From Chitinophagaceae bacterium (lineage in GTDB: Bacteria > Bacteroidota > Bacteroidia > Chitinophagales > Chitinophagaceae), in assembly GCA_022843585.1 (NCBI GenBank), contig JALHNJ010000004.1, positions 189,226-253,225 of the forward strand: 64,000 nucleotides of DNA, in the 5' to 3' direction. The notes beneath the pieces are model-generated. The model searched no databases, had not been told where the DNA came from, and was given only the letters and a program-made list of their open reading frames with translations. This document shows positions 37,173-45,741 of the stretch, piece after piece. The position numbers and the translations under genes are program-made. Position 1 is the stretch's first letter. Each line of letters starts with the position of its first letter.

Positions 37173-37206
37173 AAAAGGGGCCTTGGTTCGGGGCCCCTTT
37201 CTTTTC
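37173..37206 (+). terminator. Terminator after the T9SS cargo gene
   Basis: Stem AAAGGGGCC / GGCCCCTTT with a 9-nt loop, followed by CTTTTCC. GC-rich and perfectly paired; about 30 nt after the stop codon. Confidence 0.8.
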
Positions 37207-37232
37207 CCTTCCAAACACCTTTAAAATAGCAT

Positions 37233-37265
37233 AAACGTGGCCTTAAATAAGGCTACGTTTTTTTC
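37233..37265 (+). terminator. Second terminator before the DUF4290 gene
   Basis: Stem AAACGTGGCCTT / AAGGCTACGTTT (one G-U pair), 4-nt loop, then a T-run. Two terminators in a row isolate the T9SS gene from the DUF4290 gene. Confidence 0.75.
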
Positions 37266-37316
37266 TTTAACCTGGCGAAGTTGCAAACTCAGCAACTCTT
37301 CCCTACATTTGTTGCA

Positions 37317-38030
37317 ATGGATTTAGAAAACATGGAGTATAATACGACTAGAAACCATCTGACGATGCGGGAATACGGCCGCCATGTACAGAAGATGGTG
37401 GAGCATATTATGACTATAGAAGACCCGGAACGCCGGCAAAGAAATGCCCAGGCTGTTATTGAATTGATGGGGTTTTTAAACCCCCATTTAAAAAATGTGG
37501 AAGATTTCCGTCATAAACTTTGGGATCATCTTTTTTTGATCTCCGATTTTACGTTGGATGTAAAATCGCCTTACCCGATTCCCACAAGAGAATCGTTAAA
37601 AGCAAGACCTGATCCGCTTCCTTACCCCAAAAGACATCCAAGATTTTCTCATCTGGGAAAAAATTTAGAAGTAATTATTGATAAAGCACTGAAAGAAGAA
37701 AATCCTGAGAAGAAATTGGGTTTTGCAAACGCAGTGGCTTATTATATGAAGTTGGCATACAATAACTGGCACAAAGAAATTGTGCATGATGATGCAATAC
37801 AAAGCGAACTATCCGTTATTACCAACGGCCAGTTAACTTTTACCAATACGCCGTATGTAAAAGCTTTCCGTCCACAACAGGAAGGAAGAGACAACAGAAG
37901 CGGTGGCGGACGCAGGGATAACAGAGGCGGTGGTGGCGGACGCAGAGATAACAGAGGTGGCGGTGGTGGCGGACACCGTGACAACAGAGGCGGCGGCGGT
38001 GGCGGCAACTTCAAGAAGAAAAGATATTAG
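37317..38030 (+). CDS. DUF4290 family protein with RGG-repeat tail
   Basis: 237 residues from the ATG at 37317; a TTG-started extension from 37281 is unlike the family. DUF4290 domain about 1-185 (TRNHLTMREYGRHVQKMVEHI, FLNPHLKNVEDFRHKLWDHLF). The last 47 residues are four RDNR units separated by runs of Gly and Arg, ending KKKRY, which is low-complexity, positively charged and reminiscent of RNA-binding RGG boxes. Function unknown; the domain is almost confined to Bacteroidota. It precedes murA. Confidence 0.85.
   Translation: MDLENMEYNTTRNHLTMREYGRHVQKMVEHIMTIEDPERRQRNAQAVIELMGFLNPHLKNVEDFRHKLWDHLFLISDFTLDVKSPYPIPTRESLKARPDPLPYPKRHPRFSHLGKNLEVIIDKALKEENPEKKLGFANAVAYYMKLAYNNWHKEIVHDDAIQSELSVITNGQLTFTNTPYVKAFRPQQEGRDNRSGGGRRDNRGGGGGRRDNRGGGGGGHRDNRGGGGGGNFKKKRY
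37887..38010 (+). repeat. Coding repeat for the RDNR-Gly tail
   Basis: About four tandem units of 27-33 bp, each coding for Arg-Asp-Asn-Arg plus three to six Gly. Units differ by Gly-codon number, so slippage could change the tail length. Confidence 0.8.
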
Positions 38031-38051
38031 AACAGTTTTTAAAAAATAGCT

Positions 38052-38088
38052 AAATGGTTGATTAGGTTTTCTAGTCAACCATTTTTTA
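38052..38088 (+). terminator. Terminator after the DUF4290 gene
   Basis: Stem AAATGGTTGA / TCAACCATTT with a 13-nt loop, followed by TTTTATT; about 20 nt after the stop codon. Confidence 0.75.
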
Positions 38089-38224
38089 TTGCTACAAGCT
38101 TTTAGTTTTACTTTGTAAACAAGTTAATTAGTCAGCTAGTTTAGTTTTTACTTGGGATTACTGATTAACCAATACCCAATTAACTAATTTCTTAATTACC
38201 CCCATTAACTAATCAACCAATATC

Positions 38225-39535
38225 ATGCATTCATTTGAAGTAAGAGGAGGAAAAAAATTAAGTGGCGAAATTATTCCGCAAGGTGCTAAGAACGAAGCGT
38301 TGCAAATTATTAGTGCCGTACTGTTAACTCCCGAAAAAGTTACTATTACAAATATCCCCGACATTATTGATGTAAACCTGCTGATAGAATTGTTAGGTGA
38401 AATGAATGTAACAATTGATCGCAGTAGTCGTGACACTTGTATTTTCAAAGCCGATAATGTAAATATTGATTACCTGCATAGCGAGGCATACAGAAAAAAA
38501 AGTGGCAAACTAAGAGGTTCCGTGATGTTTGCCGGACCCATGTTATCAAGATTTAAAAAAGCATTTATACCAAAACCCGGTGGTGATAAAATTGGGAGAC
38601 GACGTTTAGATACACATATCATCGGGTTTGAAAAACTAGGTGCATCATTCACTTATCATGATGAAGATGGATTCTTTCATTTGGAAGCACCCAATCTTCA
38701 TGGAACTAATTTATTACTGGATGAACCATCTGTAACCGGCACAGCTAATATTGTAATGGCCGCTACCATGGCCAAAGGAGTTACAACTATTTACAATGCT
38801 GCATGCGAACCTTACTTACAACAACTCTGTAAAATGTTGAACCGCATGGGAGCCAACATCTCCGGCATTGGCAGTAATATGCTAACGATTGAAGGAGTAG
38901 ATTATCTCGGCGGAACAGAACATCGGATGCTGCCCGATATGATCGAAGTAGGATCTTTTATTGGTCTTGCTGCCATGACGCAAAGTGATATTACCATTAA
39001 AGGTGCCGGTATAGAACATCTCGGCATTATTCCGGAGAAATTTCAGCAGTTAGGCATACAACTAAATTTTAATGGAGATGATATTCATATACCAGCACAA
39101 GAGAGTTATGAGATACAAACTTTCTTAGATGGTTCGGTGATGACGATCTACGATCATCCATGGCCGGGTTTTACTCCTGATCTTTTAAGTATTGTTTTAG
39201 TAACAGCCATACAGGCAAAAGGATCGGTATTAATTCATCAAAAAATGTTTGAGAGCCGTTTATTTTTTGTTGACAAGCTGATTGATATGGGAGCAAGAAT
39301 TGTGCTGTGCGATCCACACCGGGCTGTAGTAATTGGTTTGGAAAGAGAACAGGCACTGCGTGGCATTACAATGAGCAGTCCAGACATCCGTGCAGGAGTA
39401 GCCTTATTAATTGCAGCACTCAGTGCCGATGGAAAAAGTATTATCCAAAACATTGAACAGATAGACAGAGGCTACCAGGATATTGATGGACGATTGAGAA
39501 AGTTGGGAGCAGAGATAAAGAGGATTGAAGGATAA
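38225..39535 (+). CDS. murA: UDP-N-acetylglucosamine 1-carboxyvinyltransferase (MurA), Asp variant
   Basis: First committed step of peptidoglycan synthesis. 436 residues with GAKNEALQ (Lys22/Asn23), two inverted alpha-beta domains and DIRAG near the C-terminus. The active-site loop reads PGGDKIGRRRLD where E. coli has PGGCAIGARPVD, so Asp121 replaces the Cys that fosfomycin alkylates. Such Cys-to-Asp enzymes are known to be active and fosfomycin-insensitive. The region upstream is filled with ATTAACTAATyAACC-like repeats. Confidence 0.95.
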   Translation: MHSFEVRGGKKLSGEIIPQGAKNEALQIISAVLLTPEKVTITNIPDIIDVNLLIELLGEMNVTIDRSSRDTCIFKADNVNIDYLHSEAYRKKSGKLRGSVMFAGPMLSRFKKAFIPKPGGDKIGRRRLDTHIIGFEKLGASFTYHDEDGFFHLEAPNLHGTNLLLDEPSVTGTANIVMAATMAKGVTTIYNAACEPYLQQLCKMLNRMGANISGIGSNMLTIEGVDYLGGTEHRMLPDMIEVGSFIGLAAMTQSDITIKGAGIEHLGIIPEKFQQLGIQLNFNGDDIHIPAQESYEIQTFLDGSVMTIYDHPWPGFTPDLLSIVLVTAIQAKGSVLIHQKMFESRLFFVDKLIDMGARIVLCDPHRAVVIGLEREQALRGITMSSPDIRAGVALLIAALSADGKSIIQNIEQIDRGYQDIDGRLRKLGAEIKRIEG

Positions 39536-39549
39536 ATGATAAGTCGAAA

Positions 39550-39786
39550 TTAAAACGGTAATGGCACTAGCTGAATAATAATTTGCTTCTTTATTAATCC
39601 TTCTTTTATTCGTTGATAACTGATACGTTGAGATGTGCCGGGTACCCGAAACACCAATTTGCCTTTATATACTTCTGTAGTTAATTGTATGGCGGGATTT
39701 ACTGATAATAGCCAGGCCTGCCGCCAATTTACCAACCCAATTTGCAGTTTCGTATTTACGTATTGTATCCTTACAATTTGTTCCAT
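39550..39786 (-). CDS. Small hypothetical protein
   Basis: 78 residues from the ATG at 39786 (MEQIVRIQYVNTKLQIG); the frame is open further up from a TTG at 39831. It has a mixed pattern of short strands and a basic middle (VYKGKLVFRVPGTSQRISYQRIKEGLIKK), ending QLVPLPF. No domain recognised. The composition looks coding, and the gene converges on murA with 14 nt between stops. Confidence 0.55.
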   Translation of the reverse strand: MEQIVRIQYVNTKLQIGLVNWRQAWLLSVNPAIQLTTEVYKGKLVFRVPGTSQRISYQRIKEGLIKKQIIIQLVPLPF

Positions 39787-39838
39787 TTGGCATTGAAAAT
39801 TAATTAAATTTGGAACAAGAACATGCGGCAATACAAAT

Positions 39839-39853
39839 GTTAGGCGTAATTAA
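39839..39853. repeat. Left copy of an inverted repeat flanking a hypothetical gene (integron-core-like)
   Basis: GTTAGGCGTAATTAA, 5 nt before the start codon at 39859. It is the inverse complement, with one mismatch, of 40378-40392. The first seven bases fit the integron core site GTTRRRY. Confidence 0.5.
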
Positions 39854-39858
39854 GCTCA

Positions 39859-40380
39859 ATGCGAATAACCCTCATAGTATTTTTATTCTTTGCCTTTTGT
39901 ACAAAGGTTGCTGGACAAGCTTCGACAGATACTGCCAGCGGCGATGTCCCTATTATTTATGGTGACAGACTGAAGGTATTCTTAGACAGTTTAAAAACAA
40001 AAGTGCTTGCTGACACAGCGAAATTTAGTGTCGCAGACTTGATATTTACCGCAAACGGGCGACGTAATACAAAAGCTTATTCACAACTGTTTATTGTCAA
40101 TGGTAGCTATATTTATAAACTTGACATTATAAAAGGCTTAGAAGTTGCAGAGTTTGTAAATGAAATTTTGGATGATAAAAAGGTGAAATCAATAACCTAC
40201 ATAGACAGTTCTAAAGCCTCAGAGCATTTTGGTGAAAATGCTTGGCAAGGAATAATGCTAATCACAATGTTCGACAAAGCTAGATTTAAACCAACAGTTG
40301 CAGGACTAGTTCTACGTAAAAACAAATCGGGCGACAACTTTACTGCGAGAAAAAAAGGTGAGTTGCTAATTCATGATTAA
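39859..40380 (+). CDS. Hypothetical secreted protein, possible cassette gene
   Basis: 173 residues: signal peptide (about 1-19, cut after KVAGQ), then an acidic domain with no family I recognise (DRLKVFLDSLKTKVLADT, KGLEVAEFVNEILDD, FGENAWQGIMLITMF). The end is basic (RKNKSGDNFTARKKGELL). The last feature, GENAWQGIMLI, resembles the plug-like motif YGxxAxxGVILI of TonB-type plugs, but that is only a hint. The gene is bracketed by a 15-bp inverted repeat placed as in integron cassettes, and codon choice (CGA, GAC, GGC) differs from its neighbours. Confidence 0.65.
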   Translation: MRITLIVFLFFAFCTKVAGQASTDTASGDVPIIYGDRLKVFLDSLKTKVLADTAKFSVADLIFTANGRRNTKAYSQLFIVNGSYIYKLDIIKGLEVAEFVNEILDDKKVKSITYIDSSKASEHFGENAWQGIMLITMFDKARFKPTVAGLVLRKNKSGDNFTARKKGELLIHD

Positions 40381-40392
40381 CTACGCCTAACA
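40378..40392. repeat. Right copy of the inverted repeat (integron-core-like)
   Basis: TTAACTACGCCTAAC. It begins in the last bases of the hypothetical gene (includes its TAA) and ends GCCTAAC, which fits the attC inverse core RYYYAAC. No full attC fold is visible in the next 60 bases. Confidence 0.5.
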
Positions 40393-40491
40393 TGAACTGT
40401 GTAAAAAATCACTTAATTCAACCCCAAAAAAAAGGTTGTACAGGCTCGTTGTGCAAGTTTCATTTTTCTCTCATTTTCCCTTTCTTTGCAC

Positions 40492-41070
40492 ATGGCTGTT
40501 TACCAAAACAAACTCATCATCATTGCAGCACCATCAGGCGCCGGTAAAACATCGGTTACACGTCATTTACTGCAAACACTGCCGGAGCAACTGGGTTTTT
40601 CTATTTCCGCCGCTACCCGCCAGCCCCGCCATCATGAAATAGACAGGGTAGATTATTATTTTATCAGTGTAGAAGCTTTCCAGGAAAAAATACAGCAGGA
40701 AGAATTTATAGAATGGGAAATGGTGTATGAAGGAAAATATTATGGCACCCTAAAAAGTGAACTGCAACGCATCTGGCAACAGAACAAAGCCCCGCTACTG
40801 GATGTGGATGTAAAAGGCGGCATTCATGTGCAACAGCAATTTCCCACTACTTCTTTATCCTTATTTATTGAACCTCCATCCATAGAAGAATTGGAACGCA
40901 GACTGCTGGCAAGAGGTACAGAGACTCCTGAATCGCTGCAAGCCCGGCTTAGCAAGGCATCGTATGAACTTTCGTTTAAACAGCAGTTCGATAAAATTGT
41001 ACTCAACGATAACCTGGAAAGAGCCTGTAAAGAAGCCGAGCAACTGGTTCGGGACTTTCTAAAGAACTAA
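40492..41070 (+). CDS. gmk: Guanylate kinase
   Basis: Phosphorylates GMP to GDP. 192 residues from the ATG at 40492. P-loop APSGAGKTS, GMP-binding ATRQPRHHEIDRVDYYF (the usual TTR reads ATR), EWEMVYEGKYYGT, and LLDVDVKGG. A TTG start 6 nt upstream is possible but less likely. The gene is usually next to yicC in other bacteria; here it follows the possible cassette gene. Confidence 0.94.
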   Translation: MAVYQNKLIIIAAPSGAGKTSVTRHLLQTLPEQLGFSISAATRQPRHHEIDRVDYYFISVEAFQEKIQQEEFIEWEMVYEGKYYGTLKSELQRIWQQNKAPLLDVDVKGGIHVQQQFPTTSLSLFIEPPSIEELERRLLARGTETPESLQARLSKASYELSFKQQFDKIVLNDNLERACKEAEQLVRDFLKN

Positions 41071-41140
41071 GTGGCTGCTTTTTATAGCACACCCCCACTC
41101 ACCATTTTCCATTTTCCACTCCCCTCTCTATCTTTACCGC

Positions 41141-42391
41141 ATGATTGAGTGGAATACGATACTCTTTTTTATTCTTACCCTTTTACTAATGGGATTTTTT
41201 GCCGGCATTGAAATGGCTTTTTACAGTGCCAATCGCCTGAGCATTGAAATAAAAAAGAAACAAGCCGGCGGGGCTATACAACTATTATCAAAGTTTATAG
41301 AAACGCCTGCCCGTTTTTTAGGTACTACACTCATTGGGTTTAATCTTTTCCTGGTTTTTCTTGGTTTGCAGATAAGTGCTGTAATGGCTCCTGTATGGAA
41401 CTACCTGAAAGTGAAGTCGGGCTTCGTTCATATAATTGTAGAAATAGCATTGGCCACTTTTGTTGTATTAGTATTTGCAGAGTTTATACCCCGTGCCATT
41501 TTTCGGGCTAAGAGCAATTCTTTATTGAACAGGCTGGCATACATCATTGATTTTTTTTACCAGATGTTTTACCCCATTGCTGCGGGACTTATTAATTTAT
41601 CCGAATGGATATTGAAATATGTTTTTAATATCCGGTTAGATAAAGACAAAGAACCTCTTAATCGCAGCGACCTGAAGCATCTTTTTCAACGTACCAATGG
41701 TGAAGAAAGGCAGGAACGTAATACGCAGTTAATGGAGAATGCACAGGAATTGCCGAAAGTAAAAATCAGGCAATGTTTGGTGCCCCGCAAAGAAATTGTA
41801 GGTATTGATAGCCGTGCAACCATAACAGAGTTAAAAGAAAAATTTATAGAAACCAAACTAAGCAAACTGGTAGTGTTTGATGGAAACATCGACCACATCA
41901 TCGGTTATGTTCACCAACTAGAGCTTTTTAAAAAACCGGCTTCTATACAATCTATCTTATTACCTATCCCTGCTGTACCAGAAAGTATGAGTGCGGTGGA
42001 TCTTATCAGCAAATTTTCCAGGGAACGCAAAAGTATTGCCTGGGTGGTAGATGAGTTTGGTGGCACCGCCGGCATTATTACTATGGAAGATGTACTGGAA
42101 GAACTCTTTGGTGAGATACAAGATGAATACGATACCGAAGAGTTTGTAGAAAAACAACTGGCCGAAAACGAATATATATTTTCCGGCCGGCTGGAGATTG
42201 ATTACCTGGAGCAGAAATATGGTTTTGATTTTGGAGAAGATGAATCGGAAACTTTGTCGGGGTATATTATTAATTATCATGAAACTATTCCCCGTCAAAA
42301 AGAAAGAATTATTATTGATGATTATGAATTTGACATTATGCATGTAAGCAATACCAGAATTGAAATGGTAAAAATGAAGAAGCTGAAATAA
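41141..42391 (+). CDS. CNNM/CorC (HlyC/CorC) family protein
   Basis: 416 residues: an N-terminal membrane domain (DUF21, about 1-185, four helices), a CBS pair (about 205-325; VPRKEIVGIDSRATITEL and VDEFGGTAGIITMEDVLEELFGEIQDE) and a C-terminal CorC_HlyC domain (about 335-416; FSGRLEIDYLEQKYGF). Members are linked to magnesium/cobalt efflux; GldE of gliding bacteria also has this layout. The ATG follows a TATCTTTA box closely. Confidence 0.88.
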   Translation: MIEWNTILFFILTLLLMGFFAGIEMAFYSANRLSIEIKKKQAGGAIQLLSKFIETPARFLGTTLIGFNLFLVFLGLQISAVMAPVWNYLKVKSGFVHIIVEIALATFVVLVFAEFIPRAIFRAKSNSLLNRLAYIIDFFYQMFYPIAAGLINLSEWILKYVFNIRLDKDKEPLNRSDLKHLFQRTNGEERQERNTQLMENAQELPKVKIRQCLVPRKEIVGIDSRATITELKEKFIETKLSKLVVFDGNIDHIIGYVHQLELFKKPASIQSILLPIPAVPESMSAVDLISKFSRERKSIAWVVDEFGGTAGIITMEDVLEELFGEIQDEYDTEEFVEKQLAENEYIFSGRLEIDYLEQKYGFDFGEDESETLSGYIINYHETIPRQKERIIIDDYEFDIMHVSNTRIEMVKMKKLK

Positions 42392-42437
42392 CAAGGCAGG
42401 CTATAAGCTTTTAGCTGTGAGCTATTAGCAGCCCCCT

Positions 42438-42445
42438 TATCTTTG
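42438..42445 (+). promoter_or_regulatory. TAnnTTTG promoter box for tatC
   Basis: TATCTTTG, exact consensus, 20 nt before the tatC ATG. Upstream is an AGCTTTTAGCTGTGAGCTATTAGC-like word repeat instead of a clear -33 element. Confidence 0.45.
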
Positions 42446-42465
42446 CGATTCTCTAAAGAAGACTG

Positions 42466-43320
42466 ATGGCACTACTCGATTTTTTCAGTAAACGAAATAA
42501 GGACCCAAAGGCAGAAATGTCTTTTATTGATCACCTGGAGGATCTGCGCTGGCATGTGATCCGTTCTGTGATTGCTGTATTGATTGGTGCTGTTCTTGTT
42601 TTTTCTTTTATCCGTGAGATTGTTACCAATATTGTATTTGCTCCTACCCGGGGTGATTTTATCAGTGCAAAATGGTTGTGCAGCCTCGGACATAATATAG
42701 GCATTGGTGATACACTTTGTTTTGCTGATGTAAATGCAAAGTTCCTGGAAAATACAATGACAGGGCAGTTCATTTCATCCTTTACACTGGCATTCGTTGG
42801 TGGTTTTATTGTTGCCTTCCCCTACATCTTCTGGGAATTCTGGCGGTTTGTGAAGCCGGCGCTTTCTGAAAAAGAATTGAAAAAAACAAGGGGTGTTATT
42901 TTCTGGGTGTCAATTCTTTTCTTCACCGGGGTTTTGTTTGGATATTTTATTCTCACCCCTTTTATGGTTAACTTCTATTTTAATTATAAGCTGAGCGAAC
43001 AGATCACCGTCATGCCTTCTTTTTCCGATTACCTGGAAAACCTGATTTATACTACCGTTGGAATTGGTGTATTATTTCAAATGCCATTGCTAGTTATGGT
43101 GTTGGCAAAAATTGGCATTGTAAAAGCCAGCTTCCTGCGTAAATACCGACGCCATGCTTTTGTAATTATTCTAATTGCTGCCGCTATTATTACACCTTCT
43201 ACCGACCCATTCAGTCTTACAATTGTAACTATTCCACTGTACGGTTTATTTGAAGCAAGTATTATAATTGCTTCTCGTATCAATAAAAGACAGGAAAAAG
43301 AAATGAAAGAATGGAGCTAA
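42466..43320 (+). CDS. tatC: Twin-arginine translocase subunit TatC
   Basis: 284 residues with six membrane helices. The N-terminal signal-binding motif is present (SFIDHLEDLRWHVIRS), then the conserved FPYIFWEFWRFVKPALSEKE and, later, FQMPLLVMVLAKIGIV, plus ITPSTDP near the end. Exports folded proteins with Tat signals. tatA/B are not in the window. Insertions between TM1 and TM2 make it slightly longer than E. coli TatC (258). Confidence 0.94.
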   Translation: MALLDFFSKRNKDPKAEMSFIDHLEDLRWHVIRSVIAVLIGAVLVFSFIREIVTNIVFAPTRGDFISAKWLCSLGHNIGIGDTLCFADVNAKFLENTMTGQFISSFTLAFVGGFIVAFPYIFWEFWRFVKPALSEKELKKTRGVIFWVSILFFTGVLFGYFILTPFMVNFYFNYKLSEQITVMPSFSDYLENLIYTTVGIGVLFQMPLLVMVLAKIGIVKASFLRKYRRHAFVIILIAAAIITPSTDPFSLTIVTIPLYGLFEASIIIASRINKRQEKEMKEWS

Positions 43321-43407
43321 AAATAGTCAGGAGTCATTAGTCGGGAGTAGGAAGTTCCGTAATTTTGTGATGCACTCTCAACAACGAACGCTAAACTCTG
43401 AACTATT

Positions 43408-43863
43408 ATGCATTCATCATTTGATCTCAGCAAACCTATCGCCATCGGCAGTGATCATGCCGGGTTTGATTACAAAGAAGAACTCATTTCTTTTTTGGAA
43501 GGCAAGGGAATTGCATTTAAAGATTTTGGCACTTATAGTAAAGACTCGGTTGATTATCCTGATTTTGCCCATCCCGTTGCCAGTGCTGTGGAAAATGGTG
43601 AAGCTGCTTTTGGTATTCTTTTATGCGGCAGTGCCAATGGTGTGGCTATTACCGCCAATAAGCACCAGGGCATCCGTGCTGCTATTTGCTGGGGCGAAGA
43701 GTTAGCCAAACTATGCCGGGAACATAACAATGCCAATATACTTTGCATACCTGCAAGGTTTGTACGGGAAGGTGATGCGGAAAAAATGGTCAGTATTTTT
43801 TTAACTACCGATTTTGAAGGTGGCCGTCACCAAAAACGAGTGGATAAAATAGCCTGCGCTTAA
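43408..43863 (+). CDS. rpiB: Ribose-5-phosphate isomerase B
   Basis: Interconverts ribose 5-phosphate and ribulose 5-phosphate. 151 residues with IGSDHAGFDYK at the N-terminus, the active-site LLCGSANGVAITANK (Cys as general base) and the phosphate-binding EHNNANILCIPAR. Single gene after tatC. Confidence 0.93.
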   Translation: MHSSFDLSKPIAIGSDHAGFDYKEELISFLEGKGIAFKDFGTYSKDSVDYPDFAHPVASAVENGEAAFGILLCGSANGVAITANKHQGIRAAICWGEELAKLCREHNNANILCIPARFVREGDAEKMVSIFLTTDFEGGRHQKRVDKIACA

Positions 43864-43962
43864 AATAAAACCGACTATCCTTTTTTAACTATTGTTCCGG
43901 CAAGAAGCCATTATTTTTACTTGTGGCAAAGCCACAACACACATCAATTAATTTTATTATTT

Positions 43963-45513
43963 ATGGTAAGAAAGTTTGTCGCATGTATGCTATTGTTTGC
44001 GCCGCTGTTGGTGCAGGCACAAAAAAAAGATAAGGCATTAGTAAAAGTAGCGAGTGGTATTTCTGCAGAGGATATGAAGAAGCATCTTTACATTATTGCC
44101 AGTAAAGAAATGGAAGGCCGGGATACTCCTTCACCCGGTTTAGAAAAAGCTGCCAATTATATTGAAGATCATTTTAAATCATTGGGATTATTGCCGGGCA
44201 ATAAAGATAGCTATCGCCAAAACTATCCGCTGTACCGTGACTCTACATTAAGCTCATCTGTAAAAGTGAATGGAAATGCATTTGAAGCATTTAAAGATTT
44301 TCAACCGGCTAATTCAAATTATACTGCTGATATACGTTTTTCCGAAACTGTTTTTGCAGGCTATGGTATTACTGACAATCAACGGGATGATTATACCAAT
44401 CTTGATGTTGCAGGAAAATTAGTATTGATTTTAGACGGCACACCAGCTGATTATAAAGCACCGGCTGCAGTTCGTGGGCAAGTATCTCCTGCATCTGCTG
44501 TTGGTAAAATAGCCAACGCTTCTAAAAGAGGTGCAGCAGCTGTGTTAATAGTGTACAATAATTTTCCAAGAAGAGCTACTCCGCAAAATAGCAACTGGAG
44601 TATGCGTGGTGGTTATCCGGCAAGACAATCACCACTAACTTTTAATATTTCTGCTACTGTTGCGGCAGGAATAATGGGAGAAGATGCAAAAACATTTTTT
44701 GATAAAGCAAAAGCCGGAACATTGGTGGCAAAAACATATCCTGCACAAATTGATTTGAGCTATGCAAAATCCAGCAGCACTACTTATGTATCGAACGTAT
44801 TAGGACTATTAGAAGGTACCGATAAAAAAGATGAGTATGTAGTATTGTCTTCGCATTATGACCATGTGGGTAAAAGAGGCGACAGTATTATTTATTATGG
44901 TGCTGATGATGATGGTAGTGGAACAACCGGAATTCTTGAACTGGCGCAAGCTTTTGTAGATGCAAAAAAAGCTGGCAAAGGCCCACGCAGAAGTATTTTA
45001 TTTTTAACAGTTAGCGGAGAAGAAAAAGGATTGTGGGGAAGTGAATACTATGCCAACAACCCGGTTTATCCATTAGATAAAACAACTGTTGATCTGAACA
45101 TTGACATGATTGGCCGTATTGGTACAGAATATTTGAAGGATAAAGATTCAACCAACTATGTATATATTATCGGAGATGATAAATTGAGTAGCGAACTGGC
45201 TCCTATTACCGACCAGGTAAATAAAACCTATGTAAAAATGAAGCTGGATCGTAAGTACAATGACCCGAACGATCCAAACCGCTTTTATTTCCGCAGCGAC
45301 CATTACAATTTTGCAGAAAAAGGCGTTCCGATCATCTTCTATTTTAATGGAGTACATGCTGATTATCACAAACCAACCGATACGCCTGATAAAATAAACT
45401 ACCCGATGATGGCCAAACGGGCACAGCTGGTATTTTATACCGCTATGGAAATGGCTAATAAAGAAGAAATGCTTAAAAGGGATATAAAACTGGAAAAGCC
45501 GAAAGGCTTCTAA
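43963..45513 (+). CDS. Secreted M28 family aminopeptidase
   Basis: 516 residues from the ATG at 43963; the frame is open to 43921. Signal peptide about 1-20 (cut after VQAQ). A PA-like insert (about 120-250) precedes the zinc domain. The ligands are SSHYDHVG, GADDDGSG (Asp bridging both zincs), SGEEKGLWGS (Glu-Glu), NIDMIGR (Asp) and SDHYNF (His). It probably trims peptides in the periplasm or outside. No sorting tail. A terminator follows. Confidence 0.92.
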   Translation: MVRKFVACMLLFAPLLVQAQKKDKALVKVASGISAEDMKKHLYIIASKEMEGRDTPSPGLEKAANYIEDHFKSLGLLPGNKDSYRQNYPLYRDSTLSSSVKVNGNAFEAFKDFQPANSNYTADIRFSETVFAGYGITDNQRDDYTNLDVAGKLVLILDGTPADYKAPAAVRGQVSPASAVGKIANASKRGAAAVLIVYNNFPRRATPQNSNWSMRGGYPARQSPLTFNISATVAAGIMGEDAKTFFDKAKAGTLVAKTYPAQIDLSYAKSSSTTYVSNVLGLLEGTDKKDEYVVLSSHYDHVGKRGDSIIYYGADDDGSGTTGILELAQAFVDAKKAGKGPRRSILFLTVSGEEKGLWGSEYYANNPVYPLDKTTVDLNIDMIGRIGTEYLKDKDSTNYVYIIGDDKLSSELAPITDQVNKTYVKMKLDRKYNDPNDPNRFYFRSDHYNFAEKGVPIIFYFNGVHADYHKPTDTPDKINYPMMAKRAQLVFYTAMEMANKEEMLKRDIKLEKPKGF

Positions 45514-45527
45514 TAAATTTTTAAACA

Positions 45528-45557
45528 GAAACCTTTCAGAAATGGAAGGTTTTTTTA
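45528..45557 (+). terminator. Terminator after the M28 peptidase gene
   Basis: Stem AAACCTTTC / GGAAGGTTT (one wobble), short loop AGAAAT, then seven Ts; about 15 nt after the stop codon. Confidence 0.75.
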
Positions 45558-45663
45558 TGAGTTATCCCTACTGTGCAACCCTTTCTTCTACTAATCCGTT
45601 CTTATAAACGAAAACTACTTTCCTTTTCCACCGAACATTTGATCCCTACCTTTCTTTATATAG

Positions 45664-45693
45664 AACCCCGGCTCAGGCTGGGGTTTGTTTTTT
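45664..45693 (+). terminator. Second hairpin terminator before a small membrane protein gene
   Basis: Stem AACCCCGGC / GCTGGGGTT (one G-U pair), tetraloop TCAG, then TGTTTTTT. A TACCTTTC box lies just upstream, so this may end a very short transcript rather than the M28 message, which already has a terminator 110 nt earlier. Confidence 0.65.
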
Positions 45694-45741
45694 ACTACTT
45701 GGGTAGTTATAGAAAAAATAATACCTTTTAGTAAAGTAATT

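Noticed and set aside
37887..38010. CRISPR-like array
   Set aside because: Units are contiguous coding repeats without spacers.
37742..38014. Proline-rich minus-strand ORF and a Val/Ser-rich one over the same place
   Set aside because: Both are mirror images of the Gly-rich tail repeat of the DUF4290 gene.
43367..43705. 112-residue ORF overlapping the start of rpiB
   Set aside because: Alternative frame of rpiB without recognisable domain.
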